Source: Chaenocephalus aceratus
Lineage: Eukaryota > Chordata > Actinopteri > Perciformes > Channichthyidae
Length of the DNA: 64,000 bases
Assembly: GCA_023974075.1 (NCBI GenBank)
Contig: JAMFTG010000729.1
Location: 49,116-113,115 of the forward strand
Reading direction: 5' to 3'
Below are positions 54,698 to 64,000 of the stretch, piece after piece (position 1 is the stretch's first letter; every line of letters begins with the position of its first letter). The notes under the pieces are model-generated. The model did no database searches, was not told the DNA's origin, and saw only the letters and a list, made by a program, of their open reading frames with translations. A program made the position numbers and the translations under genes.

Positions 54698-55235
54698 CAC
54701 ACACATTATTTCTGTACAATGTCAGATTCAGCGTGTTTTGAAGTGGAAACGGGGGCTTCTCTTTCATTTAAATGGAGTTCACTCTTCCTCAACAATGGAA
54801 TTATGATCAGTAGAAATGGCCATGACATGGGATCTTTTACAGGTTGATCCTTTTCCGCTACAGCTCTGCTTAAACATGCAGACGTAGACGACAACTTCAA
54901 GCATTTCCAAAAACCTTTACGGCCCCTACACACGGCGGTGTGCGTTGACGCTTGGCAGTGGGCGTGTCTTGAGCTTGGGGACTTTACGCGACCAACAACC
55001 AATCACATGAATCTCTGATCATTAATAGTAACAATCAACTGATTCTTATGTATTACACTTTCAAAAATAATTGATGCTGCAGCCCACTGACATGGTTTGA
55101 AATCAATATATTATCCAATGTGTGACCCCCCACAGCACTTCATTGTCTGGAATTGATTGTTTACCTTAAACAGTTACTGTTATGCAGCTAAATCTAAACT
55201 TACCTTTACAACACGCAATGGATGCAGTCAGTTAC

Positions 55236-55426
55236 CTTTTTCTTGGAAATAGGTCTCTCCTCTTCGTCCAGATGAGCCCTCTTCTTAGCAGGACTCTTCT
55301 CCTTCTCCTCCTCCTCTTCATCACTGTCGACGTATCGCCAATTGGGCTTGGTAACCCGTTTAGTAGTGTCAGCCTCGTCATTGGTCTCCATCTTACAGAG
55401 TATTCTTTTCGGACTCTTCTCCCATT
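55236..55426 (-). other. Exon-like open block, acidic/basic, unidentified
   Basis: 191 bp on the minus strand, bounded by an AG acceptor (TATCTGCACCAG) and a GT donor (AAAAAG|GTAACT). It reads WEKSPKRILCKMETNDEADT, TKRVTKPNWRYVDSDEEEEE and KEKSPAKKRAHLDEEERPIS. Alternating Glu and Lys runs with SP-A-K-K suggest a nuclear, chromatin-associated protein. I do not recognise the gene and see no partner exons. Confidence 0.45.
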
Positions 55427-55529
55427 CTGGTGCAGATACATCAACATTAACGTGACACAGTAGCAAACACTGTACTGTTATTTTCTGTTATGGTTGCTCG
55501 CGCCGAAAAGCGTAGCTGGCTCAACATAT

Positions 55530-55925
55530 AGTCTACAGCAGGGGTCTTGAACAGGGGGTCCGGGACCCCTAGGGGGTCCCCAGAGTTACTACAGATCTGC
55601 TATTTTTGGCAGAGGTTTGGTGTAGAGGGGGGGAAAAAGACTAAATATTGATGGCTCAAGTGGTTAAATATCTGAAAATACACATTAATGGAACATACAC
55701 TGATGATAGTGCTGTCAAAGTCTATGAAGCTGTCTAAGAAATCTATGAAAATGTTTAATTTACAACACAATTTTATACAATATGTAGTGGGTGTCCCTGC
55801 TTCTTCTCTCTCTCAGCCAAGGGGTCCTCCTTGGTCTGAAAACGTTGCCTGGTTTACAGGCTTTTGTATGGAGCTATTTCAGGGTCATAAGTTTTGATCA
55901 TTCAAAAAAATAAAATGTATTTGAA
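55530..55925. other. hAT-like end motif, otherwise nothing
   Basis: GGGGGTCCGGGACCCCTAGG at about 55,555 is a palindrome like the terminal regions of Charlie-type hAT repeats. A related end phrase (GTTTGAGAACCACTGGG) occurs at 49,180. No gene is seen. Confidence 0.35.
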
Positions 55926-56553
55926 AGTTCAAGTTTTTATCCTGAACTTTGAAAAATACAATGATGTATTCAAAGTATTTGAAATAATTTTCAGGTTGAA
56001 TATTATTTTGATTCAGTAAAGCAATTCTTTTGAATAAAATATTTATTTTCAGATTTCACTTTTATACATATTTTGATATTTGAATCCTTATTTTTTTCCG
56101 TTGCAGATTTTTCGTTTTCAGATTCAAAACAATTATTTTTTCAGTTTCAAATCTTGTTTTTTCAGGTTTCACATTGCTTTTCACCTTCAGATCGTTTTTC
56201 GCCTTCAGATCTTTTTTTCCGCTTTCAGATCTTTTTTTTCGCTTTCAGACTTTTGACTCTGATGTTGCTTGAGGGGGCGGGGCTCGACAGCGTCGACAGC
56301 TTCAATCTGCCCATTCACTTTGAATGGGGTGACGTCAAGTTGCCTCGTTTTTCGCCGAACTGAATTGTGGGTAGCATAGCGGTCCGTCTCTGGCGTCAGA
56401 AGTTGAACAATGTTCAACTTCTGATGCCGGAGTAGCCAGCGCCAGCCAATCAAATCCCGTTTCGGAAAATCTGACAGCTCAAGCCGTAGCCAATCAAACC
56501 GCGTCTAAGCTGGGAGAGATATCCCGCCGTTCATTTCTATATTTCAAAAAAAG

Positions 56554-56692
56554 ATGGAGGAGAAACTAATTATCGCTGTAGCAAATCACCCGGTTTTGTA
56601 TGACCAGACCCTCTTCACCTACCGGGATACAAACCGGAGGAACCAGGCATGGAGGGAGGTGGCAGAGACAGTGGGTGAAACTGGTAGGTTTT
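56554..56692 (+). pseudogene. MADF (Myb/SANT-like) domain exon
   Basis: ATG at 56,554 opens MEEKLIIAVANHPVLYDQTL, FTYRDTNRRNQAWREVAETV and GETG, followed by a GT donor (G|GTAGGT). The order E-x-L-I..V..HP.LYD...YRD...R..AW..VA is the first half of a MADF domain, a DNA-binding trihelix. It shows no stop, but the following exon was not located. Confidence 0.8.
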
Positions 56693-57609
56693 CGCCTGTT
56701 TGGGGAGTTTATATATATATATATTTCTCCCATAAAATCCCCGGGGGTTTTTGCATTGTATGTCGGGGGCGGGACATTCATGTGATTGGTTGTTGGTCGC
56801 GTTGCTTGAATAAAATCCCCAAGCTTCAGACACGCCCAGCTCCAAGCTTTTTTTGAAACTGTAGTGTGGACGGGTGCGAGAAATATAACTCAATACTTTC
56901 TATACACAATACTCCCGTGATTGGTGGTAAACTGATACCAGCGTCAAAGTTCCGTTAAGCGAGCTGTTGAGCATCATAGTTGGCAACAATCAAGGTATAA
57001 GAGCAATAAACTGTGCTAGAATGTGAAATGACGTATCTGCAATCAAGCATGGTCCTTCCCCATTTCCACGTAGCTCCATGAACGCAGCATAGTATTGGCT
57101 TGGTTTTTGCGATCAGAATCAGAATACCTTTAGATCCCGCACAAAACAACACAGACTATAACACCTCTTGTTGATAAATAACAACTCTGTGCAATATTTG
57201 CACTATGTTCAATATATATGCCGTTAAAAAACTGTGCAATATATACCTGGCTGCTAAATCCGCAGAACTGTTACAGGGTGTGTATTATGTAAAATGTTTA
57301 ACTTAAAAAATATATAGAATTTATTTTTTTAATCTTTAATACTTTTTTTATGCATGCTTTAGGTAACATTAAGCTGTCTTTGGCTCTTCTCTGCTGTAAC
57401 AATGTAAATGTATCCCCTGTGAGACGTCTAGGGGCTGTGCTGGTTGTATTCTTTCACATACACATACGGGTATTGGGCCGAGTGCAACACCGTACTTCCG
57501 GTATCCACCATTTCACGCGAGGTGCAAGCAGAATATCATAGTCTATTGCCTTAATCAATATCTAGTCAACTCTAAAATACCACATAAATGCAATGGCATG
57601 ATAATATTA

Positions 57610-57810
57610 TTGTGACAAGTGATTCACCTGGTGTTTCCAGAAATTAGACGTAGATGCAGCCAAAATCGAAGAAGGCCACTTTCAAGGTTAGTTTTTCCAT
57701 ACATCTGCAGGCAGTCTTGTAAGGGCAACAACCCACACAGCTCTAGTTTACGCTGGTAACGACCTAGAGCACACCCCTCCAGTCCAGAGATGTAATCCGA
57801 AGACATGCAG
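57610..57810 (-). other. Exon-like minus frame in the MADF element
   Basis: MSSDYISGLEGCALGRYQRK followed by LELCGLLPLQDCLQMYGK ends near a GTGAAT donor. The R-Y-x-x-K-L-x-L-x-G string is reminiscent of the beginning of transposon-encoded YqaJ proteins, which would give this element the same two-gene plan as 34,598-38,276. The call is tentative. Confidence 0.3.
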
Positions 57811-57938
57811 CGATGTCTTCGGTCGTTAATTCAGAACAAAAACCTAGTGCGCTCTGCCTGGCTACTTTAGCTAGCTGTTTACATTAGCACCTCCAGGTCA
57901 TTATCACCTCTAGGAAAATGGCGTATTTATATATATAT

Positions 57939-58958
57939 TAGGGCTGTCAAACGATTACAATTTTTAATCAGATTAATCACAGCTTAAAAATTAATTAATC
58001 ATGATTAATCACCATTCGGACTATGTCCAAAATATGCCATTTATTTATGTATACTGTTGTGGGAATGGAAAGATAAATGAAAGAAGGCGGATATATCCAT
58101 TTAACATAGGCTACAGTATCTATGTTTATTATAACATTTTTCTGCGTGTCAAAATGAAAGACAACACACACACCTATCAATCATCAAACCGTGGGGTCTT
58201 AATTCATTACCTGTTGATTTCTATCAACGGGGAGTACTTCAGGAAAGTCAACAGGGGGGGGGGGCGGCGGCGGCTAGTGGAGTACTTCGTGACCACAGAG
58301 TGTGAACGTTGTGATCAGCTGTTTTAGCGCAGTTCTCCAGTGATGGGGGGGGGGGGGAGTCTCCCTCCGCAGCCAGTTGTAGTTTTGGCACAAATCCGTT
58401 ATACAGACCGAAGTTAACAGCAACCCTGTCTGTGCACACGGAGACCGACTCTGTCGTCCGGTGATCTAACCGCCTTCTGGAAAAGCTTCACAAGTACGTC
58501 GGTACGCAAATGCGCTTTGTGACACAAGTGACGGTACGCATTTCAGATTAGGCACATAACCTGCGTACCAGTTATGTGCACCCCTACAGCAAAAGTATTC
58601 TCCGTCGGGACTTCCTGCAACAACACCACGCCGTTATCAAAGATGTTCTATTGAGAAGATGATCACTACGAGACAAAAGTTTTCAAAACCGTGGCTACTG
58701 AAATCAATCTTACTAACTGCTGTCTGTGCAATTTACTCCGCGCGAGTTGGCAGACTTTATTTAGCTTACTTTAACATCATTTTTCATGGTGGGGCTAAGC
58801 CATTTCTTGGTATGGGTGTAGCCTACCCCAGCCATACCCTGGCGCTGGCACATATGGGGCGGGCCATTCTGCACATGCGTTAAATGCGTTAAATATTTTA
58901 ACGCAATTAATTCAAAAAATTAATTACCGCCGTTAACGCGATAATTTTGACAGCACTA
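57939..58958. mobile_element. Non-autonomous hAT element with perfect 8-bp target duplication
   Basis: The left end TAGGGCTGTCAAACGATTAC and the right end TAATTTTGACAGCACTA are inverted, a well-known fish hAT terminus. ATATATAT at 57,931-57,938 and 58,959-58,966 is the 8-bp duplication typical of hAT; the TA-rich site makes chance more likely than usual. The interior has subterminal AATTAATTAAT blocks and no transposase. Confidence 0.85.
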
Positions 58959-60600
58959 ATATATATATATATGGCGCGCGTTGCATTGTGGGTAGCTCGT
59001 GACGTCACTGTGTGTGAAAGAATAGTCTGACCGCTGCAGGAAGTAAGGACCTGCGGTATCTCTCCGTGAGACAGCGGGGGATGGCGTCAGGTCCACCAGA
59101 ACAACCTGCTGGCTCGTTGCAGTTACGTAATTTCACATTCTAGCACAGTTTATTGCTCTTATACCTTGATATTTGCCAACTACGATGCTCAACAGCTCGC
59201 TTAACGGAACTTTGACACTGGTATCAGTTTTGTTTACCACCAATCACGGAAGTATTGTGTATAGAAAGTATTGAGTTATATTTCTCGCGCTACCTAACAT
59301 CCATGAAGGCAACATGACAGAGGGAGGCCTGTCACTCAGGAAGCCAAACTACTCTTTGCTAAGCCCCGCCCCCCAAGCAACATCAGGGCCAAAAGTCTGA
59401 AAGCGAAAAAAAAAGATCTGAAAGCGAAAAAACGATCTGAAGGTGAAAAGCAATGTGAAACCTGAAAAAACAAGATTTGAAACTGAAAAAATTGTTGTTT
59501 TGAATCTGAAAACGAAAAATTTGCAACTGAAAAAAAGAAGGATTCAAATATCAAAATATGTATAAAAGTGAAATCTGAAAATAAATATTTTATTAAAAAA
59601 AATTGCTGAACTGAATCAAAATAATATTCAACCTAAAAAATTATTTCAAATACTTATTTTTATTTTGAATACATTGTATTTGTGAAATCAACTTGAAAAA
59701 TCCTCACAGGAGATCAAGGGGTTCAAAAGTCGGGCTGATTGACAGAGTGGCAGCTGTCTGAAATCAGTCTCTAATTGCTAATCAGCTTCGCTGCACCTTT
59801 AAAAGCACCACACCTGAAAGAAGGGCAGTAATCCAAGCTGGAAAGGGACAAACTAAAGAGCGTGCGTCCAGCAGCAGCAACGAACCAGCAGAATAAACGT
59901 TGAAGAAGCAGCACTGGTGCAGCCATAAAAAGCTGGAGAAGCGGCCGGTGAGAGACGAACTGTGTGTTTAGTTAAGAATCATACAACTTGCCATTCGTGG
60001 CGCACGTTAGAACGTGCGTTCTAGTTCAGTGTCATTTGTTTGTTTGATGTCCTCAAGCTAAAGCAACATGAGTGTTGATTTAAAAACGAGTGTTTTGTTT
60101 ATTGAGATATGTAGATTGGTAAAAAACGGTTTGCATGCTGCTAATAATTCAGTCTATATTTGCATTTTTAATGAGACTGCATAAGTTAAAAACTGTTTAA
60201 AACATAATTTATAAAAAATACATTAAAAAAGTAAGAACAATATTCACAAGTGTTAAAAAAGTATATGTAAAGCATGTATTTTTCCATTTATTATTTGATG
60301 TGTATTGTATTTACAGTAATTATTTTTAATTTAAGGTTTTTTACCTTACAACTTACAACTTACAACATAAGCTGTACTGCAACAACAAATACCAAAGTAA
60401 AGAAAAACTCAAAAGAAACAAAGTTGTGGTCATTGTATGATTGAAACCCAGTGAAAACCTCCTATGGACTGTACCATCCCTTTCAAGCGGGGAAACTGCA
60501 AATATACCCAAGGGCTTGACAGTAAAAAACCGGGGCTGTAAGCTGGAACAGTGAAAACAGTGACCTGGAAAAAGATAAAATACCACCCTGCAAACGGTCA

Positions 60601-61949
60601 GTGGACCCAAATCCAACATGGCTGATCAAACAGTCAGGAAAAACAGTTGAGCAGCTCAAAAATGAGCGGACTGCAGCAAAACGATCCTTCACACGACTAG
60701 CTAACAGTATCATCAGAACTCACGACGGCATGTCAGAAGACCAGCTCCAATATAGCTTCAATAAACTCTCCATGGGAGCCGACAAAGTCATGGAAACCAA
60801 TGACGAAGTCATGGCAGAGGTCATTGCAGTAAAGGAGGCAGAGCTGAAAGAGGAGGAGTCAGTCGAACTAACCGAACAGCAAGAAGCCGACATAGCAAGG
60901 ACCACAAATGAATGTGACTTGAAGCTGAAGGAGGTTGGAGAGCTACTTAGAGACATGCTTTGGCAAAAGTTTGGAGATGAACTGTGCACAGCTGTAGAAC
61001 TAGCAGAAGCTGAGTGTGAGCGTGTCGCTCGAGTACGTCCTGATGGCAATCATGAGGCCTACGAATTCATGCTCAGCCATCTGAAGTCACTGGTGGGGAC
61101 CGCGAAGGAAGCTCATTGCAAGTGGCAGCAGTGGGTTCCAGTGGAAAACCAGAAGGAGTTCCGCAATCGGTTGAGAGACATCGAACGGGAAGCAACCAGT
61201 CTGGTTTCCAGAAAGTCTGAGTTCATCATGGCGAGACGACAGGAAGACACAAGGTCAGGATCAACAAGTACTGCCAGTCATCCCATCTTTACCCCAACCA
61301 TTAGGCTAAAACCCACAGCTCTCCCCAGATTCTCTGGCTACAAGCGTGATTTTCACAGGTGGAGAAGAGACTGGGAGTCGCTCCAAAACAGGGAGAACCA
61401 ACAGGCTCCAGAGAAGTGAAAAAGATACAGTTGCTAGACAGTCTCGATGACAGGATCAAGAAAGACTTTCACCTCACTACTTATAACACCGCAGATGACA
61501 TTCTCCGTGTCTTGGAGAACCGCTATGGCAATCGAACGGCTATTGCCATTGAAATAGTGGAAGACCTTCAGAAGATGCCATCTGTCAGAAGTAGCCAACC
61601 AAGGAAAATTGTCGAGTTGATTCAAGCCGTGGAGAAAGCACTCTGGGACCTGAGTGACCTCGGAGACACAGGCGCCATAAAGAATCCTCTCGTAACAAAA
61701 TCGATAGAGAGTAAACTCCCTGAGTCCCTCAAAAAAGAGTGGCTTGTATATGTAGCCGATCCAAAAAATGGTGTGAGGCCAGATAAAAGGTTTGATTATC
61801 TTTTGGAGTTTCTCAAGCAGCAAGAGACTATCTATGAGGAGCTCGAGCAGCTACGAGATGAGGAGTCAAGTAAACCAAGTAAGCAGAGTTGGAAAGACAC
61901 CAGAATTGAGCAAAAAAAGTGCCAGAACCAAGTCTACAAAGTCAGCTGA
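60601..61949 (+). pseudogene. BEL/Pao Gag-like region
   Basis: The frame from 60,601 begins DPNPTWLIKQSGKTVEQLKN and runs through a Glu-rich helical part to LKPTALPRFSGYKRDFHRWR, the Pao signature 'LPKF.G....W..F', ending at 61,419. A frameshift near 61,400 moves the continuation (KIQLLDSLDDRIKKDFHLTT, ILRVLENRYGNRTAIAIEIV, WLVYVADPKNGVRPDKRFDY) into the frame that ends at 61,949. Gag of this group forms the particle core. No single frame spans it. Confidence 0.85.
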
Positions 61950-62600
61950 TGACCAAGGCTGTGTAGTCTGTGGCGATGTCAAACACAAAAGGAAGCTCTA
62001 CTTCTGCAAGCAGTTCAGGGCTCTGAGTGCAGCAGAAAGGAAGGTTTCAGTAAGGAAGTTGGGTGCATGTACAAGGTGCCTTGAGGTTCACGACGACCGG
62101 TCATCCTGCAAACCTGGCTTTCTATGCAGAAACGAGGACTGCAGAGATGGAGAGACTGAGCATCACTACTACCTCTGTCCCAAGTCTGTGTCAAAGAGGT
62201 CTGGTGACAGATCTGAAAAGGATGAAGGCAAAAAGAAGTACACAGAGGGTCAAAAGATTTCATCAAAAATCTCCCACCAGACCTAGCAAAGCAGTGTCGG
62301 GAGGTTTTCTCAAATGTTGCCCTCCAGAGTCTTCAAAACCTCAAATGACCAACAAAGTCTAATTGAAAAGAGTGGAATGCAAGAGCTTCCAGTGATCATG
62401 ATGCTACTCGTCGTCACACAGCTAACGCCGGACAGAAAGTCGGAACACTCATCGACTTAGCATCTGACCCAAAATTACATCACTCACAGAGCGGCGAGCC
62501 GCCTGGATCTCAAGAGTGAAGATATCATGCTCGTTGTACATGGAGTTGGCGGAATAAAGATTCAAGTAAAGACAAAAGCGCTATCTTCTCAAAATCCGTG
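61880..62600 (+). pseudogene. BEL/Pao Cys/His-rich region and protease-like segment
   Basis: CVVCGDVKHKRKLYFCKQFR, then KLGACTRCLEVHDDRSSCKP and NEDCRDGETEHHYYLCP form the three Cys/His clusters that follow Gag in Pao elements (61,960-62,185). After a stop at 62,286, a segment at about 62,430-62,550 reads GTLIDLASD, then NYITHRAASRLDLKSEDIML and VHGVGG in mixed frames. This matches the retropepsin-like part with the active Asp in LID. Confidence 0.8.
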
Positions 62601-63199
62601 TATCCACCGCCAAGGGCACACTGAGAGCACATCAATTGGTTTTGCTATGGGCTTGACAACATTGCAGACGTCCACAAAAGTGTGACACCCTCAGCAACTG
62701 CAGCCATTTTTCCCAGACGTACCCTCTTGATGAGCTTGTGAGGCCCAAAGAAGTCGAGCTTCTCATTAGCCACAGAGAAGGCCAGTTAGCTCCTCAGAGG
62801 ATCAGAGTCGTGGGAGATCTCGTACTGTGGGACGGAACCACTCGGGAAAACAGTTGGAGGAACCCACCCCAGACTGTTTGAGGAGGTTGAAGTGGCAGCC
62901 CACATGTCAAAGATGCACTTTGCGAGCTCAATGAGAGCCGCAGCTTGTGAAATATGACAGAGCTCACTAACCCCATTCCAGAACAAAACCCCCTCAAGCA
63001 AAGAGGGATCAAACTGTTTCGACCAGCCAAGAGAGTTTCCTGAAATGGTGGCAATGGGACAGCATTGGCGCAGCATGCAAGCCCAGATGTGGAGGCTGCC
63101 GGTGCGGGAAACTGCCAGCCCGGTGGTAAAGAAATTACCCTTGCAGAGGAAAGGGAGCTTGAGGTGGTAAAGGATGGACTCACCTATGTCATGAGCGAT

Positions 63200-64000
63200 G
63201 ATCACAGCAGAGAACCACATTGGCATGCAAAGTATCCCTGGCTAGAGGATCCGGCCTCACTTCCGAACAACAGAGGTTGCAGTTGAAGCAACATTCCTAA
63301 GAAACAGAGAAGCAGCTAGCCAAGGCACCAGAGTGGAAGTCTGCCTACAAAGCTCAAGTGCATGACATGAATCGACAGAGGAGCTGCAATCAAGTTGACT
63401 AAAGAGCATATCATGACCTGGAAAGGACCAGTATGGTTCGTGAGTCACCTTATTGCACCAAACCCACACTCTACAACAACCCCAGTAAGACTCGTCTGGA
63501 AACAGCAGTCAAAAGTCAGAGGCACCAGCATGAACGACTTGCTGATGAAAGGGCCAGACGTCCTTAACCAGATACGTGCTGTCCTCCTGAGGTTCAGAGG
63601 GGGAACCAATGCTGCCTTAGGGACATCAGGAAAATGTACAATTCTGTATGGTTGGAAGATAGAGAGATGCACCTCCATAGGTTCCTCTGGCGGGATTCTG
63701 AGGACAAAGAGTTGGAGGAGTACGCAATCACCAGAGTCAATATTGGTGACAAGCCTGCAGGATGCATCGCACAGCTCGCAATGCGAGAAACAGCCAACCT
63801 ACCTCCTTTCGCCCACCTTGAAGAGGAGCGAGGGGTACTAACAAAATGATAGCTATGTTGACGACATCCTCACGTCTCACAACGACTTCGAGAAGCTGAA
63901 AACTATCACAGCAAACGTGGAGCAAATCCTGAAAGCTGGAGGTTTCTGTTGAAGCCTTGGGTCTTCTCAGGCCAAAAGTGGGAGGAAGGGGAACAACAAC
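63200..64000 (+). pseudogene. BEL/Pao reverse transcriptase, partial
   Basis: Pieces in changing frames spell the reverse transcriptase: LLRFRGG (about 63,585), DIRKMYNSVWLEDREMHLHR (motif A with its Asp, about 63,622-63,680), DKPAGCIAQLAMRETANLPP (about 63,748-63,810) and SYVDDILTSHNDFEKLKTIT (motif C, about 63,851-63,910). A frameshift near 63,630 and a stop before SYVDD inactivate it. The window ends shortly after motif C. Confidence 0.88.

Larger units (their letters stand above)
55930..59705. mobile_element. Long-inverted-repeat DNA transposon with MADF exon (Harbinger-like)
   Basis: 55,930-56,285 is the inverse of about 59,350-59,705 (for example TTTCAGGTTTCACATTGCTTTTCACC against GGTGAAAAGCAATGTGAAACCTGAAA). 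A second inverted pair lies inside (56,870-57,045 against 59,125-59,290). The space between carries a MADF exon and a nested hAT MITE. MADF/Myb-like proteins are the usual partner of PIF/Harbinger-group transposases. The transposase itself was not found. Confidence 0.75.
59760..64000 (+). mobile_element. BEL/Pao LTR retrotransposon, decayed, cut by the window edge
   Basis: Gag, a Cys/His-rich region, a protease-like segment and the reverse transcriptase follow in the order expected for BEL/Pao. The 5' LTR limits are not clear; 59,760-60,100 has a TTTAAAAGCACC TATA-like string and may be LTR. Frameshifts and stops are spread throughout. The right part, with RNase H and integrase, is outside the window. 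Confidence 0.85.

Overview
This window looks like an interspersed-repeat-rich stretch of a ray-finned fish (teleost, probably percomorph) genome. The signs are eukaryotic splice signals, long AT-rich non-coding tracts, (GT)n, (CT)n and (TA)n microsatellites, tRNA-derived SINEs, and transposon groups typical of fish: DIRS-like and Ngaro-like tyrosine-recombinase retrotransposons, BEL/Pao, hAT, a THAP/YqaJ element of ISL2EU type, and mariner-like MITEs. There is no bacterial gene layout. The species cannot be told from the sequence alone.

Layout. 1-3.3 kb: a LINE 3' end, GC-rich repeats and an inverted-repeat DNA transposon lying inside a 24-bp tandem repeat. 3.3-8.2 kb: DIRS-like element 1, in the same 24-bp array. 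8.3-18.5 kb: AT-rich, gene-poor DNA with a long (GT)n tract, 1 kb of CT-rich minisatellite, a 77-bp mariner-like MITE and a LINE 3' end. 18.6-25.0 kb: DIRS-like element 2, split by a 2.99-kb element with about 530-bp terminal inverted repeats. 25.5-27.0 kb: a hAT-like BED zinc-finger remnant. 27.1-27.9 kb: intron-containing fragments of a CHD-family helicase pseudogene. 29.1-32.1 kb: DIRS-like element 3, which has the best-kept recombinase. 34.1-46.5 kb: a second copy of the long-inverted-repeat family, opened by two insertions. One is a THAP/YqaJ element carrying a histone H3 3' end, and the other is a 6-kb Ngaro-like element with identical split direct repeats. 47-51.2 kb: a piggyBac-like end, a large palindrome and a decayed BEN-domain-like gene. 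51.5-53.8 kb: an intact intronless 540-codon coiled-coil gene and a fragment of a paralogue. 54.5-55.5 kb: two isolated exon-like fragments, one MUS81-like. 55.9-59.7 kb: a long-inverted-repeat element with a MADF exon and a nested hAT MITE with a perfect 8-bp target duplication. 59.7-64.0 kb: a decayed BEL/Pao element cut by the window edge.

The only long, uninterrupted, gene-like reading frame is the coiled-coil protein at 52,192-53,814 (minus strand). Almost everything else is mobile-element DNA, often nested two levels deep. The nesting order can be read directly, because unoccupied relatives of several insertion sites lie in the same window. Names of protein families rest on motif recognition by eye; no database search was possible.
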